A DNA stretch of 5,492 nt from Clostridiales bacterium (GTDB taxonomy: Bacteria > Bacillota > Sulfobacillia > UBA995): contig DOZU01000080.1 of NCBI GenBank assembly GCA_003517845.1, forward strand, positions 1-5,492, written 5' to 3'. Position 1 is the stretch's first letter; each line of letters opens with the position of its first letter. The notes under the pieces were generated by a model that did not search any database, was not told the origin of the DNA, and was given only the letters and a program-made list of their open reading frames with translations. The position numbers and the translations under genes are program-made. Shown here piece by piece: positions 1 to 5,492 of the stretch.

Positions 1-264
1 CGGCAGATCGCCAACAACGCTGGCTATGAGGGCTCGGTCGTGGTGGAGAAGGTCAAGCACATGGGGAAGGGCATGGGCTTCGACGCCCTGGCGCTTGACT
101 ACGTCGATATGGTGAAGACAGGGATCATCGACCCGGCGAAGGTCGCTCGTTGCGCCGTGGAGAATGCCGGCAGCATAGCCGGGCTCATGCTGACCACCGA
201 GACGGTGATCGGCGAGAAGCCGGAACCGGATGAGGACAAGGCTCCCCGGTCGCGCATGACCTGA
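1..264 (+). CDS. groEL: GroEL (Hsp60) chaperonin, C-terminal 87 residues, 5'-truncated by the window
   Basis: GroEL is the 60 kDa subunit of the cytosolic ATP-driven folding chamber that works with the GroES lid. Only the end of the second equatorial segment is present, read in frame from base 1 to the TGA at 262-264. Family landmarks, numbered from the first visible residue: RQIANNAG (1-8), a GYEGSVV stretch (8-14), MGFDAL (25-30; the GxNA-like region), GIIDPAKV (41-48) and the very characteristic AGSIAGLMLTTE (56-67). These match the equatorial domain that contacts nucleotide and the neighbouring ring. The tail after TTE is short and charged, ending EDKAPRSRMT, with no Gly-Gly-Met repeat. 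Downstream comes a 75-base gap with a strong hairpin, so it may end its own transcript. Whether groES precedes it cannot be seen. The identification is firm; whether it is the main or a secondary groEL copy is unknown. Confidence 0.96.
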   Translation, partial: RQIANNAGYEGSVVVEKVKHMGKGMGFDALALDYVDMVKTGIIDPAKVARCAVENAGSIAGLMLTTETVIGEKPEPDEDKAPRSRMT

Positions 265-286
265 CGCCGAACGCGCATGCACGGGA

Positions 287-322
287 ACGGGCGGGGGCGG
301 CCCCGAGGGTCGTCCCGCCCGT
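287..322 (+). terminator. GC-rich hairpin between groEL and nadA (possible weak terminator or leader structure)
   Basis: Bases 287-295 (ACGGGCGGG) are perfectly complementary to 314-322 (CCCGCCCGT), giving a 9-bp, nearly all-GC stem around an 18-base loop that is itself GC-rich. No run of T follows, so it is not a classical intrinsic terminator. It sits 23 bases after the groEL stop and 5 bases before the nadA Shine-Dalgarno sequence. It could protect or end the groEL transcript, or hold the nadA leader folded. The pairing is seen directly; the function is inference. Confidence 0.35.
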
Positions 323-327
323 CGCAT

Positions 328-335
328 GGAGGAGG
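328..335 (+). promoter_or_regulatory. Shine-Dalgarno site deciding the nadA start
   Basis: GGAGGAGG at 328-335 is a near-ideal anti-16S match. It lies 7 bases (from its first GGAGG) or 4 bases (from its second) ahead of TTG at 340. A second in-frame TTG at 337 is slightly too close. The upstream ATG at 277 has no comparable site. Confidence 0.75.
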
Positions 336-339
336 TTTG

Positions 340-1230
340 TTGGAAGAGCTTCGGGAACTCAAGCGGCGACGACAGGCAATCATCCTCGCCCACAACTATC
401 AGCCCCCCGCGATCCAGGACCTGGCCGACCATGTTGGCGACTCGCTGGAGTTGAGCCTCTTGGCGGCCCGGGCCGACGCCGAGGTGATCGTGTTCTGCGG
501 CGTCGATTTCATGGCCGAAGCAGCCGCGCTGCTGGCGCCGGATAAGCTGGTACTACTGCCGGATCTCCGGGCGCGGTGCTCGCTGGCGGACATGATCACC
601 CCGGAGGACGTGCGCGCTCTTCGGGCCATGCACCCCCGCGCGGCGGTGCTCTCCTACATCAACAGCTCCGCCGCCGTCAAGGCGGAAAGCGACGCGACCG
701 TCACCTCGTCCAACGCCCTGCGGGTGCTGGAAGCCCTCCCCAACGAGGAAGTCATCTTCGTGCCCGACGGGAACCTCGGCCGTTATCTGGCCGCCCACAG
801 TGGGCGCAGGATCATCACCTGGGACGGATATTGCCGGGCGCACCACGAGGTCAGAGTCGACGACGTGCGTACCGCCCGCCGGCTTCATCCCCAGGCGGTA
901 CTGATGGCCCATCCGGAGGTCCGCCCGGAAGTCGCGGCGCGGGCCGACCTGGTATTGGGAACCGGCGGCATGGTCCGGGCGGCTCGGGAACGAGCGGAAG
1001 TCGAGTTCATCGTCGGGACCGAAGCCGGTCTGCTTCACCGCCTGACGGAGGAGAACCCGGAGAAACGCTTCTATCCCTTGTCGCCGTCGCTATGGTGCCA
1101 GACCATGAAGTATACCACCCCCGATCGGATCGTCGCTTGCCTGCGGGAACTCGAGCCGCGAGCGCAAGTGCCCCCGGGCGTCGCCGCCCGGGCCCGCCGG
1201 GCGGTGGAGCGGATGGTGGAACTGACATGA
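340..1230 (+). CDS. nadA: Quinolinate synthase NadA ([4Fe-4S] enzyme), TTG start
   Basis: NadA condenses iminoaspartate with dihydroxyacetone phosphate to form quinolinate, the committed step of de novo NAD synthesis in the cytosol. From TTG 340 the protein is 296 residues, the usual length for the compact three-domain form. Three cysteines sit where the family binds its [4Fe-4S] cluster: Cys80 (ARCSLADM), Cys165 (GYCRAHHE) and Cys253 (LWCQTMKYTT). Substrate-site motifs are also present: AHNYQ (17-21), GDS (33-35), GVDFMAE (54-60), YINSS (106-110), TSSNA (122-126), HPE (191-193) and GTGGM (207-211). Opening the gene at ATG 277 would add 21 Gly/Arg/Pro-rich residues translated through the 287-322 hairpin; the strong Shine-Dalgarno site and the family's usual N-terminus favour TTG 340. 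Its stop overlaps the nadC start (ATGA), so the two are probably translationally coupled. No NadB or aspartate dehydrogenase gene is visible. The cluster is expected to be oxygen-sensitive. Confidence 0.95.
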   Translation: MEELRELKRRRQAIILAHNYQPPAIQDLADHVGDSLELSLLAARADAEVIVFCGVDFMAEAAALLAPDKLVLLPDLRARCSLADMITPEDVRALRAMHPRAAVLSYINSSAAVKAESDATVTSSNALRVLEALPNEEVIFVPDGNLGRYLAAHSGRRIITWDGYCRAHHEVRVDDVRTARRLHPQAVLMAHPEVRPEVAARADLVLGTGGMVRAARERAEVEFIVGTEAGLLHRLTEENPEKRFYPLSPSLWCQTMKYTTPDRIVACLRELEPRAQVPPGVAARARRAVERMVELT

Positions 1231-2063
1231 CCCTGGAGCCGATCCTGTTCGAAGACCTGGTCGATCGCGCCTTACGCGAGGATCTAGGCGCGGGCGACCT
1301 GACCACCGCGGCCCTCGTGCCCCCAGAACTCGCGGGCGAGGCCGGTCTGATTTGTCGAAGCGGCGGCGTGGTAGCCGGCCTGCCGGTTGCGGCTTGCGTA
1401 TTCCGGCGGATTGACCCGCGGATCGAACTCGTCGCACTCACCGCCGAAGGCGAGTTGACTCGGCCCGGGGCCCGGCTGGCCACCGTTCAGGGACCGGTTG
1501 CCGGCATCCTCAAAGGCGAACGCGTGGCGCTCAACTTCCTGCAGCGCCTGTCGGGCATCGCCACCGTAACTCACCAGGCGGTGCAGGCCGTGGCGGGCCA
1601 TCGCGCTCGCATCATCGACACGCGCAAGACCACGCCGACCCTCCGGCTGCTCGAGCGATACGCGGTGCGGGTGGGCGGGGGGCTGAACCACCGCTTCGAT
1701 CTCGGCTCAATGGTGCTGATCAAGGACAACCACTTGCGCGTGGCGGGGAGCGTAGCGACCGCGGTCCGGGTGGTCCGCTCCCGCCTCGGTCCGGCGGTGA
1801 GGGTGGAGGTAGAAGTGGAAAGCCCCGATCAGGCAGAAGAAGCGGCCGCCGCCGGGGTCGACCTCATCATGCTGGACAACATGGACCCGGCGGCCATGGC
1901 CGAGGCCATGCGGCGCATCGCCGGCCGCGCTCGGGTGGAAGCCTCGGGCGGGATCCGCCTGGAGGATCTGCCGGCCATCGCGGCGACCGGCGTGGACTTC
2001 ATCTCGCTCGGCCTCCTGACCGCCCGGCCGCCGTTGCTCGACATCAGCCTGGAAGTGGGATGA
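1227..2063 (+). CDS. nadC: Nicotinate-nucleotide pyrophosphorylase (quinolinate phosphoribosyltransferase) NadC
   Basis: NadC converts quinolinate and PRPP to nicotinate mononucleotide, CO2 and pyrophosphate, using the product of NadA just upstream. The protein is 278 residues, normal for the family. Visible motifs: DLTTAAL near the N-terminus (24-30), GERVALNFLQRLSGIAT (97-113), the quinolinate-binding DTRKTTP (131-137), GGLNHRFDLG (151-160) with His155 and Arg156, IKDNH (165-169) with Lys166, VEVEVE (193-198), LDNM (216-219) and EASGGI (238-243). These supply the expected basic substrate pocket and acidic metal/PRPP residues. The final phosphate-site motif reads SLGLLTARPPLLD where most relatives have T-H-S (see findings). 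The ATG at 1227 overlaps the nadA stop. A modest GGTGGA at 1215-1220 is correctly spaced, so coupled translation is likely. In-frame sequence runs open far upstream (to 576), but that part overlaps nadA and has no NadC character. Confidence 0.96.
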   Translation: MTLEPILFEDLVDRALREDLGAGDLTTAALVPPELAGEAGLICRSGGVVAGLPVAACVFRRIDPRIELVALTAEGELTRPGARLATVQGPVAGILKGERVALNFLQRLSGIATVTHQAVQAVAGHRARIIDTRKTTPTLRLLERYAVRVGGGLNHRFDLGSMVLIKDNHLRVAGSVATAVRVVRSRLGPAVRVEVEVESPDQAEEAAAAGVDLIMLDNMDPAAMAEAMRRIAGRARVEASGGIRLEDLPAIAATGVDFISLGLLTARPPLLDISLEVG

Positions 2064-3478
2064 TCGTGCGAAAGCCCAGCGACGAAGACATCACGGACTG
2101 GACCTACGAAGCTGCTATAGACCATTTGTACCGGATCGCCCGCCGGGGCAGCGCCCTCGGGCTCGAGCGCATCGCCCTGTTGCTTGACCAGGCGGGGAAT
2201 CCCCACCACTTCTTCAAGTGCATCCACGTGGCCGGCACCAACGGCAAGGGCTCCACGACCGCTTTCATCGCTTCCATCTTGGAAAGCGCCGGGTTCAAGA
2301 CCGGCCGCTACACCTCCCCGCACCTTGAGGTGTTCGAAGAACGCATTTCCATCAACGGCGAGCCGATGAGCCGGGATGAACTGGTGGCCCAGGTGAGCCG
2401 CCTCAGCCGGCTAACCGGCGACTCGGCAGCCGAAGACCAGCAAGCCACCTTCTTTGAATTCGTGACCGCCCTGGCTTTCGAGCACTTCCGCTCGCGGGGA
2501 GTGGATATGGCCGTCCTGGAAGTGGGGCTGGGAGGCCGGCTGGACGCGACCAATGTCATCGAGCCGCCGCTGGTGGCGGTCATCACCAGTATCGGCCTCG
2601 ACCACATGGAATATCTCGGCGACACCCTGCCGGCCATCGCCGCCGAAAAGGCGGGCATCCTCAAGACCGGCTCGGTGGCGGTGACCGCAACCCGGGACCC
2701 GGCGGCACTGGAAGTCATCCGCCGGACCGCCGCGGAGCGACGAGTCGACCTGTGGACGGTCGCCTCGGCCGGGACCCGGGGCGCCGCCGACGTCTGCTGG
2801 CGGAAACGCGCGTCGAGTCTCGAGGTCCAGACCTTCGACCTGTCCCTCCCTGACGGGGAATACGCCGACCTCGAGATCGCCCTGGCCGGCGACCACCAGC
2901 TAGATAATGCGGCCTGCGCCGTTGCCGCCATTCACCGTCTCCGCACGACGGGCCGCCCCGTCCCCGAGTCCGCCATCCGCGGAGGATTGGCTCAGGCGCG
3001 CTGGCCCGGCCGGTTCGAGGTGCTCCGGCGCCGGCCATGGGTGATCCTGGACGGGGCCCACAACCCTCAGGGCGCCGCGGTACTCTGCCGGACGCTCGAG
3101 ACGGCCTTGCCCGGGGCCCGGCCGGTGATGGTGCTGGGCGCCATGGGCGACAAGGACCTCGACGGATTGGTGGAGCCGCTGGCTGCGATGGCGCGGATGG
3201 TAGTGGCGACCCGCCCTTCTTATCCCGGTAGGGCCGCCGACCCGGCGGCGATCGCCGCGGCGGCAAGGCGCGCGGGGGGCGAGGTCCAGGTGGTCGAGCC
3301 CGCCGAGGCGGCCTTGCGGCGCGGCCTGGATCTCCTGGCGGGAGAAGATGACGTCCTGGTGGTGGCAGGATCGCTGTACCTCGTGGGCGAAGCCCGGTTT
3401 CGGTTGCGGGCCTGGATGACCGGAGACGCCGGTAGTTGGCGGGAGCCGCCGGCGGAGTATGGCGGCCGCCGAGCCTGA
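2060..3478 (+). CDS. folC: Folylpolyglutamate synthase / dihydrofolate synthase FolC
   Basis: FolC adds glutamate to dihydropteroate and/or extends the polyglutamate tail of folates by ATP-dependent ligation, and belongs to the Mur ligase superfamily. The product is 472 residues, a little longer than the usual 420-440. Domain 1 shows the P-loop AGTNGKGST (58-66), the omega-loop TSPHLE (85-90), ERIS (94-97), TFFEFVTALAF (130-140), EVGLGGRLDATN (154-165), TSIGLDHMEYLG (176-187) and EKAGI (195-199), whose Lys196 aligns with the lysine usually carbamylated. Then come GDHQLDNA (277-284), the linker WPGRFE (315-320), and domain 2 with DGAHNP (331-336) and GAMGDKD (360-366). The last ~20 residues (AWMTGDAG onward) look like a poorly conserved tail. 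Its ATG overlaps the nadC TGA, with only a weak GGAAG at 2051-2055 upstream, so it probably depends on coupling. Whether it has both activities or one cannot be read from sequence alone; nearby folP would help but is not in view. Confidence 0.94.
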   Translation: MIVRKPSDEDITDWTYEAAIDHLYRIARRGSALGLERIALLLDQAGNPHHFFKCIHVAGTNGKGSTTAFIASILESAGFKTGRYTSPHLEVFEERISINGEPMSRDELVAQVSRLSRLTGDSAAEDQQATFFEFVTALAFEHFRSRGVDMAVLEVGLGGRLDATNVIEPPLVAVITSIGLDHMEYLGDTLPAIAAEKAGILKTGSVAVTATRDPAALEVIRRTAAERRVDLWTVASAGTRGAADVCWRKRASSLEVQTFDLSLPDGEYADLEIALAGDHQLDNAACAVAAIHRLRTTGRPVPESAIRGGLAQARWPGRFEVLRRRPWVILDGAHNPQGAAVLCRTLETALPGARPVMVLGAMGDKDLDGLVEPLAAMARMVVATRPSYPGRAADPAAIAAAARRAGGEVQVVEPAEAALRRGLDLLAGEDDVLVVAGSLYLVGEARFRLRAWMTGDAGSWREPPAEYGGRRA

Positions 3479-3492
3479 GCCGGGACTGACCG

Positions 3493-3499
3493 AGAGGAG
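3493..3499 (+). promoter_or_regulatory. Shine-Dalgarno site for purE
   Basis: AGAGGAG at 3493-3499 ends 6 bases before the purE ATG, within the 27-base folC-purE gap. It gives purE its own ribosome entry, unlike nadC and folC. No promoter-like elements are visible in the gap. Confidence 0.7.
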
Positions 3500-3505
3500 A
3501 AAGGC

Positions 3506-3997
3506 ATGGACGACAAGCCGAGCGTGTCGGTGATCATGGGCAGCCTATCGGACTGGACGACCATGAAGGAAGCCTGCTCGGTGCTGGCCGAACTCGAGAT
3601 CCCTTTCGAGAAGCGCATCGTGTCCGCCCACCGGACGCCCGAGGGGATGTTCGCCTTCGCCAGCGAGGCGGCGGCCCGTGGCATCAAGGTGATCATTGCC
3701 GGTGCCGGAGGGGCGGCCCATCTGCCGGGCATGGTGGCCTCGCGTACGCTCCTGCCCGTGATCGGCGTGCCCGTGCCATCCACCGACCTGCTCGGACTCG
3801 ACTCGCTACTATCGATCGTCCAGATGCCGGCCGGCGTCCCGGTGGCCACGGTGGCGATCGGCGCCTCCGGCGCGAAAAACGCGGCCCTGCTGGCGGCGCA
3901 GATCCTGGGCATCTACGATGGGCAGCTGGCGGCGCGGCTGGCGGCCCGCCGGGAGGCCGCGGCCAGGCAGGTCCTGGATACGAAGGAGTGGCCGTGA
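3506..3997 (+). CDS. purE: N5-carboxyaminoimidazole ribonucleotide mutase PurE (class I)
   Basis: Class I PurE moves the carboxylate of N5-CAIR to carbon 4 to give CAIR in purine synthesis, receiving its labile substrate from PurK. It works as a cytosolic homo-octamer in known members. The protein is 163 residues, typical for the stand-alone bacterial form. Motifs: GSLSDW (12-17) at the phosphate site, SAHRTPE (40-46) with the catalytic His42, AGAGGAAHLPGM (65-76), PVIGVPV (84-90) and PSTDLLGLDSLLSIVQMP (91-108), then GVPVATVAIG (110-119). SAHRTP and GGAAHLPG together with an adjacent purK point to class I rather than the AIR carboxylase class II. A short Ala/Arg-rich helix closes the protein. 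Its TGA overlaps the purK ATG by one base (TGATG), so purE and purK are likely made in a fixed ratio. Confidence 0.97.
   Translation: MDDKPSVSVIMGSLSDWTTMKEACSVLAELEIPFEKRIVSAHRTPEGMFAFASEAAARGIKVIIAGAGGAAHLPGMVASRTLLPVIGVPVPSTDLLGLDSLLSIVQMPAGVPVATVAIGASGAKNAALLAAQILGIYDGQLAARLAARREAAARQVLDTKEWP
3983..3988 (+). promoter_or_regulatory. Shine-Dalgarno site deciding the purK start
   Basis: AAGGAG at 3983-3988, inside the end of purE, is 8 bases before ATG 3997 and 5 bases before an in-frame GTG at 3994. The further in-frame GTG at 3988 overlaps the site itself and cannot be served by it, so ATG 3997 is preferred. Confidence 0.7.
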
Positions 3998-5145
3998 TGT
4001 CCGTTCGGCCCATGCTCCCGGGGAGCACGATCGGCATCCTGGGCGGCGGCCAACTGGGTCGGATGATCGGCCTCGAGGCGCGGAGGATGGGGTATGACGT
4101 GGTATGCCTCGATCCTACCCCCGACTCACCCTGCGGGCAGATCGCTCGCGAGCAGATCGTTGCCCCGTTCGATGATGTCGGCGCCGCCCGCCGTCTGGGG
4201 AAGGCTTCGGATCTCATCGTATACGAGTTCGAGAACATCCCCTTCCCGGTTGTAGAGATGCTGGAGCAGGAGTTCCGGTTGCCCCAGGGCAGCCGTATCC
4301 TCCGGATCTCCCAGCATCGGGGCCGGGAGAAGACGGCCCTGGCGGAGGCCGGCTTCCCCGTGGCTCCCTTCCGCCTGGTCGGTGATGCCGCCGGACTACG
4401 CCGCGCCGTCCATGAGTTGGGGCTGCCGTGCGTGCTCAAGACCTGTGCCGGCGGATACGACGGCAAGGGGCAGATGGTTTTGAATGCCCCCCCCGACCTC
4501 GAGGCGGCGGCCGCCGAATTGGATGCCGGGCCGCCCTTAACTGGGGAATGGATTGTTGAAAAGTTCGTCTTCTTTTTGTGCGAAGCTTCCGTTATAGTCG
4601 CGCGGCAGGAAACTGGTCAGACCACGACGTATCCCGTAGGAGAGAACGCGCATCGCGCAAACGTGCTGCATAGCACGGTCGTGCCCGCCCGCATCGATCG
4701 GGCGCTGCAGGCGGAAGCGGAGGCGCTCGGCGAGGATATCGCCGATGCGCTGGGACTGGTAGGTCTGATGGCCATCGAGTTGTTCGTGACCCCCGGTGGA
4801 CTGATCGTGAATGAACTGGCGCCGCGACCGCACAATTCCGGTCATTACACCTGGGATGCCAGCGTTACTTCCCAGTTCGAGCAGTTGCTCCGGGCGACCG
4901 GTGGCCTCCCCCTCGGGTCCACCCGGCTGTTGACGCCGGTCGTGATGATAAATATCCTGGGAGAGCACGTTCCGGCCGTCCTGAGCGGAATGCCCTGCTT
5001 CCCGGACAACGTCAAGGTGCATCTGTACGGCAAACGGGGGGCGCCGGCAGCCCGTCGCAAGATGGGGCACCTGAATGTGCTGGGCGGCGACCCGGATGCC
5101 GTGCTGCACTGGGCGGATCGACTTTACCAGGGACGTGCCATCTGA
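3997..5145 (+). CDS. purK: N5-carboxyaminoimidazole ribonucleotide synthetase PurK (ATP-grasp)
   Basis: PurK uses ATP and bicarbonate to turn AIR into N5-CAIR for PurE. From ATG 3997 it has 382 residues, the usual length. The N-terminal pre-ATP-grasp fold shows LPGSTIGILGGGQLGRM (7-23) and LDPTPDSPC (38-46), followed by YEFENI (76-81). The ATP-grasp part shows EKTALAEAGFPVAPF (111-125), VLKTCAGGYDGKGQ (146-159; the glycine-rich ATP loop with its lysine), EKF (188-190), YPVGENAHR (212-220), the metal-site stretch AIELF (259-263) and NELAPRPHNSGHYT (272-285). The C-terminal domain has NILGEH (319-324), HLYGK (342-346) and RKMGHLN (354-360). The start is supported by alignment in mind with Bacillus PurK, which also has LPG at residue ~7 before the TIGI strand. 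One local oddity is a less GC-rich patch encoding KFVFFLCEASV (189-199), where relatives usually read WVPFEKE. All core residues appear intact. Confidence 0.96.
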   Translation: MSVRPMLPGSTIGILGGGQLGRMIGLEARRMGYDVVCLDPTPDSPCGQIAREQIVAPFDDVGAARRLGKASDLIVYEFENIPFPVVEMLEQEFRLPQGSRILRISQHRGREKTALAEAGFPVAPFRLVGDAAGLRRAVHELGLPCVLKTCAGGYDGKGQMVLNAPPDLEAAAAELDAGPPLTGEWIVEKFVFFLCEASVIVARQETGQTTTYPVGENAHRANVLHSTVVPARIDRALQAEAEALGEDIADALGLVGLMAIELFVTPGGLIVNELAPRPHNSGHYTWDASVTSQFEQLLRATGGLPLGSTRLLTPVVMINILGEHVPAVLSGMPCFPDNVKVHLYGKRGAPAARRKMGHLNVLGGDPDAVLHWADRLYQGRAI

Positions 5146-5161
5146 AGGGGCACCGCCCGCC

Positions 5162-5167
5162 GGAGGG
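5162..5167 (+). promoter_or_regulatory. Shine-Dalgarno site for the last gene
   Basis: GGAGGG at 5162-5167 lies 7 bases before ATG 5175. A second GGAGG at 5170-5174 abuts the ATG and is too close to act for it. The 29-base gap after purK shows no hairpin with a T-run, so read-through from purK is likely. Confidence 0.6.
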
Positions 5168-5174
5168 ATGGAGG

Positions 5175-5492
5175 ATGCAAGTGGATAGCTACAAGGTGAA
5201 GGCGGGGCCGGAAGGTTATCTGCCGCCGGCTGCCGCCTGTGTCGGTGTTTGCTTGCCGGAGAGAGGGTATGCGCTCCTGGAGGGGGAACTCGTTCCCGAA
5301 GAAAGGGCTCTGGAGGAGATCGCCCGGCGCCTGCTGTCGGCGCGCAACCCCGTGTTCTTCCCCGGTCCCCTGATCCTGTGGGACTGGAAAGAAGGCGTGG
5401 CCGAAAAGGCGCGGGCCCTGCAAACCCTGGCGAGAGAGGTCGGGGCCAAGATCATCCCGATGCCCGACTATCGGCCCAAGTACCCCATGATC
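5175..5492 (+). CDS. Possible CO dehydrogenase/acetyl-CoA synthase epsilon (beta)-subunit-like protein, N-terminal 106 residues, 3'-truncated by the window
   Basis: The frame is open from ATG 5175 to the window edge with no stop. The start opens MQVDSYKVKAGPEGYLPP, then a Cys pair (Cys22, Cys26), a predicted helix EERALEEIARRLLSA (42-56), a hydrophobic strand-turn NPVFFPGPLILWDW (58-71), a second helix to about residue 89, and GAKIIPMPDYRPKYP (90-104). The order helix, A(K/R)xP, hydrophobic strand, PGP turn, helix, GAKI strand resembles the Rossmann-like start of archaeal CdhB (CODH/ACS epsilon, PF02552). I also recall similar bacterial proteins annotated as CO dehydrogenase beta subunit family. 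This is recollection, not a search. No signal peptide or membrane segment is evident; the hydrophobic run is too short. It follows purK by 29 bases with its own Shine-Dalgarno site and could be the first gene of a CODH/ACS-related set beyond the edge. It could also be an unrelated Rossmann protein. That it is a real gene is much surer than its function. Confidence 0.5.
   Translation, partial: MQVDSYKVKAGPEGYLPPAAACVGVCLPERGYALLEGELVPEERALEEIARRLLSARNPVFFPGPLILWDWKEGVAEKARALQTLAREVGAKIIPMPDYRPKYPMI

Noticed and set aside
251..279. Direct repeat CGCGCATG at 251-258 and 272-279
   Set aside because: Only two 8-base copies in GC-rich sequence, one of them inside the groEL end; chance is sufficient.
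553..1038. 161-codon minus-strand open frame opposite nadA
   Set aside because: Shadow of nadA codon bias; no recognisable domain, and well-conserved NadA motifs lie on the other strand.
576..1226. Open frame upstream of and in phase with nadC, which would make a 495-residue protein
   Set aside because: It overlaps nadA throughout, is Gly/Arg/Pro-rich with no domain character, and NadC begins naturally at ATG 1227 with a spaced ribosome site.
2715..3266. 183-codon minus-strand open frame opposite folC, plus several others on the minus strand
   Set aside because: Arg/Pro/Ser-rich translation typical of the antisense of GC-rich coding DNA; no motifs, and the + strand gene is certain.
3988..3996. 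GTG at 3988 as the purK start
   Set aside because: It overlaps the AAGGAG ribosome site; ATG 3997 is properly spaced and matches the family's N-terminal length.
4556..4598. TTGAAA and TATAGT inside purK as an internal promoter
   Set aside because: The spacing between them is about 31 bases, far from 16-18, and they lie in conserved coding sequence with no gene starting nearby.
5146..5174. Possible terminator or purine-responsive element between purK and the last gene
   Set aside because: The 29 bases show no stable hairpin with a T-run and no recognisable riboswitch or operator.

Overview
The window reads as a compact stretch of a GC-rich bacterial chromosome. By eye roughly two thirds of bases are G or C; I did not compute this. 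All genes lie on the + strand, packed almost end to end. In order they are: the C-terminal end of a GroEL-type chaperonin (1-264), quinolinate synthase nadA (340-1230), quinolinate phosphoribosyltransferase nadC (1227-2063), folylpolyglutamate/dihydrofolate synthase folC (2060-3478), class I N5-CAIR mutase purE (3506-3997), N5-CAIR synthetase purK (3997-5145), and the first 106 codons of a gene that may encode a CO dehydrogenase/acetyl-CoA synthase epsilon-like protein (5175-5492, running off the edge).

Layout. The only gap of any size is the 75 bases between groEL and nadA. It holds a strong GC hairpin (287-322) and a strong Shine-Dalgarno sequence for an apparent TTG start of nadA. From nadA on, the genes look like one transcription unit. 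nadA/nadC and nadC/folC each share an ATGA overlap, purE/purK share a TGATG junction, folC to purE is 27 bases, and purK to the last gene is 29 bases. I see no U-tract terminator or convincing promoter inside the block. No stretch over 300 bases lacks a gene, and I found no tRNA, rRNA, CRISPR array, mobile element or long repeat.

How the genes work together. NadA and NadC make nicotinate mononucleotide from iminoaspartate and dihydroxyacetone phosphate via quinolinate. FolC makes and polyglutamylates folates, which carry one-carbon units for purine synthesis among other pathways. PurK and PurE convert AIR to CAIR in purine synthesis. The block is therefore cofactor and nucleotide supply. No enzyme supplying iminoaspartate (NadB or aspartate dehydrogenase) is in view.

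Organism. The GroEL tail lacks the GGM repeat, Shine-Dalgarno sites are strong, and PurK resembles the Bacillus-type enzyme. If the last gene is CODH/ACS-related, the host is probably an anaerobe. This fits a high-GC anaerobic Firmicute- or Chloroflexota-like lineage, but the phylum is not resolved from this window. I did not find an undescribed system. The least ordinary item is the incomplete gene at the right edge.
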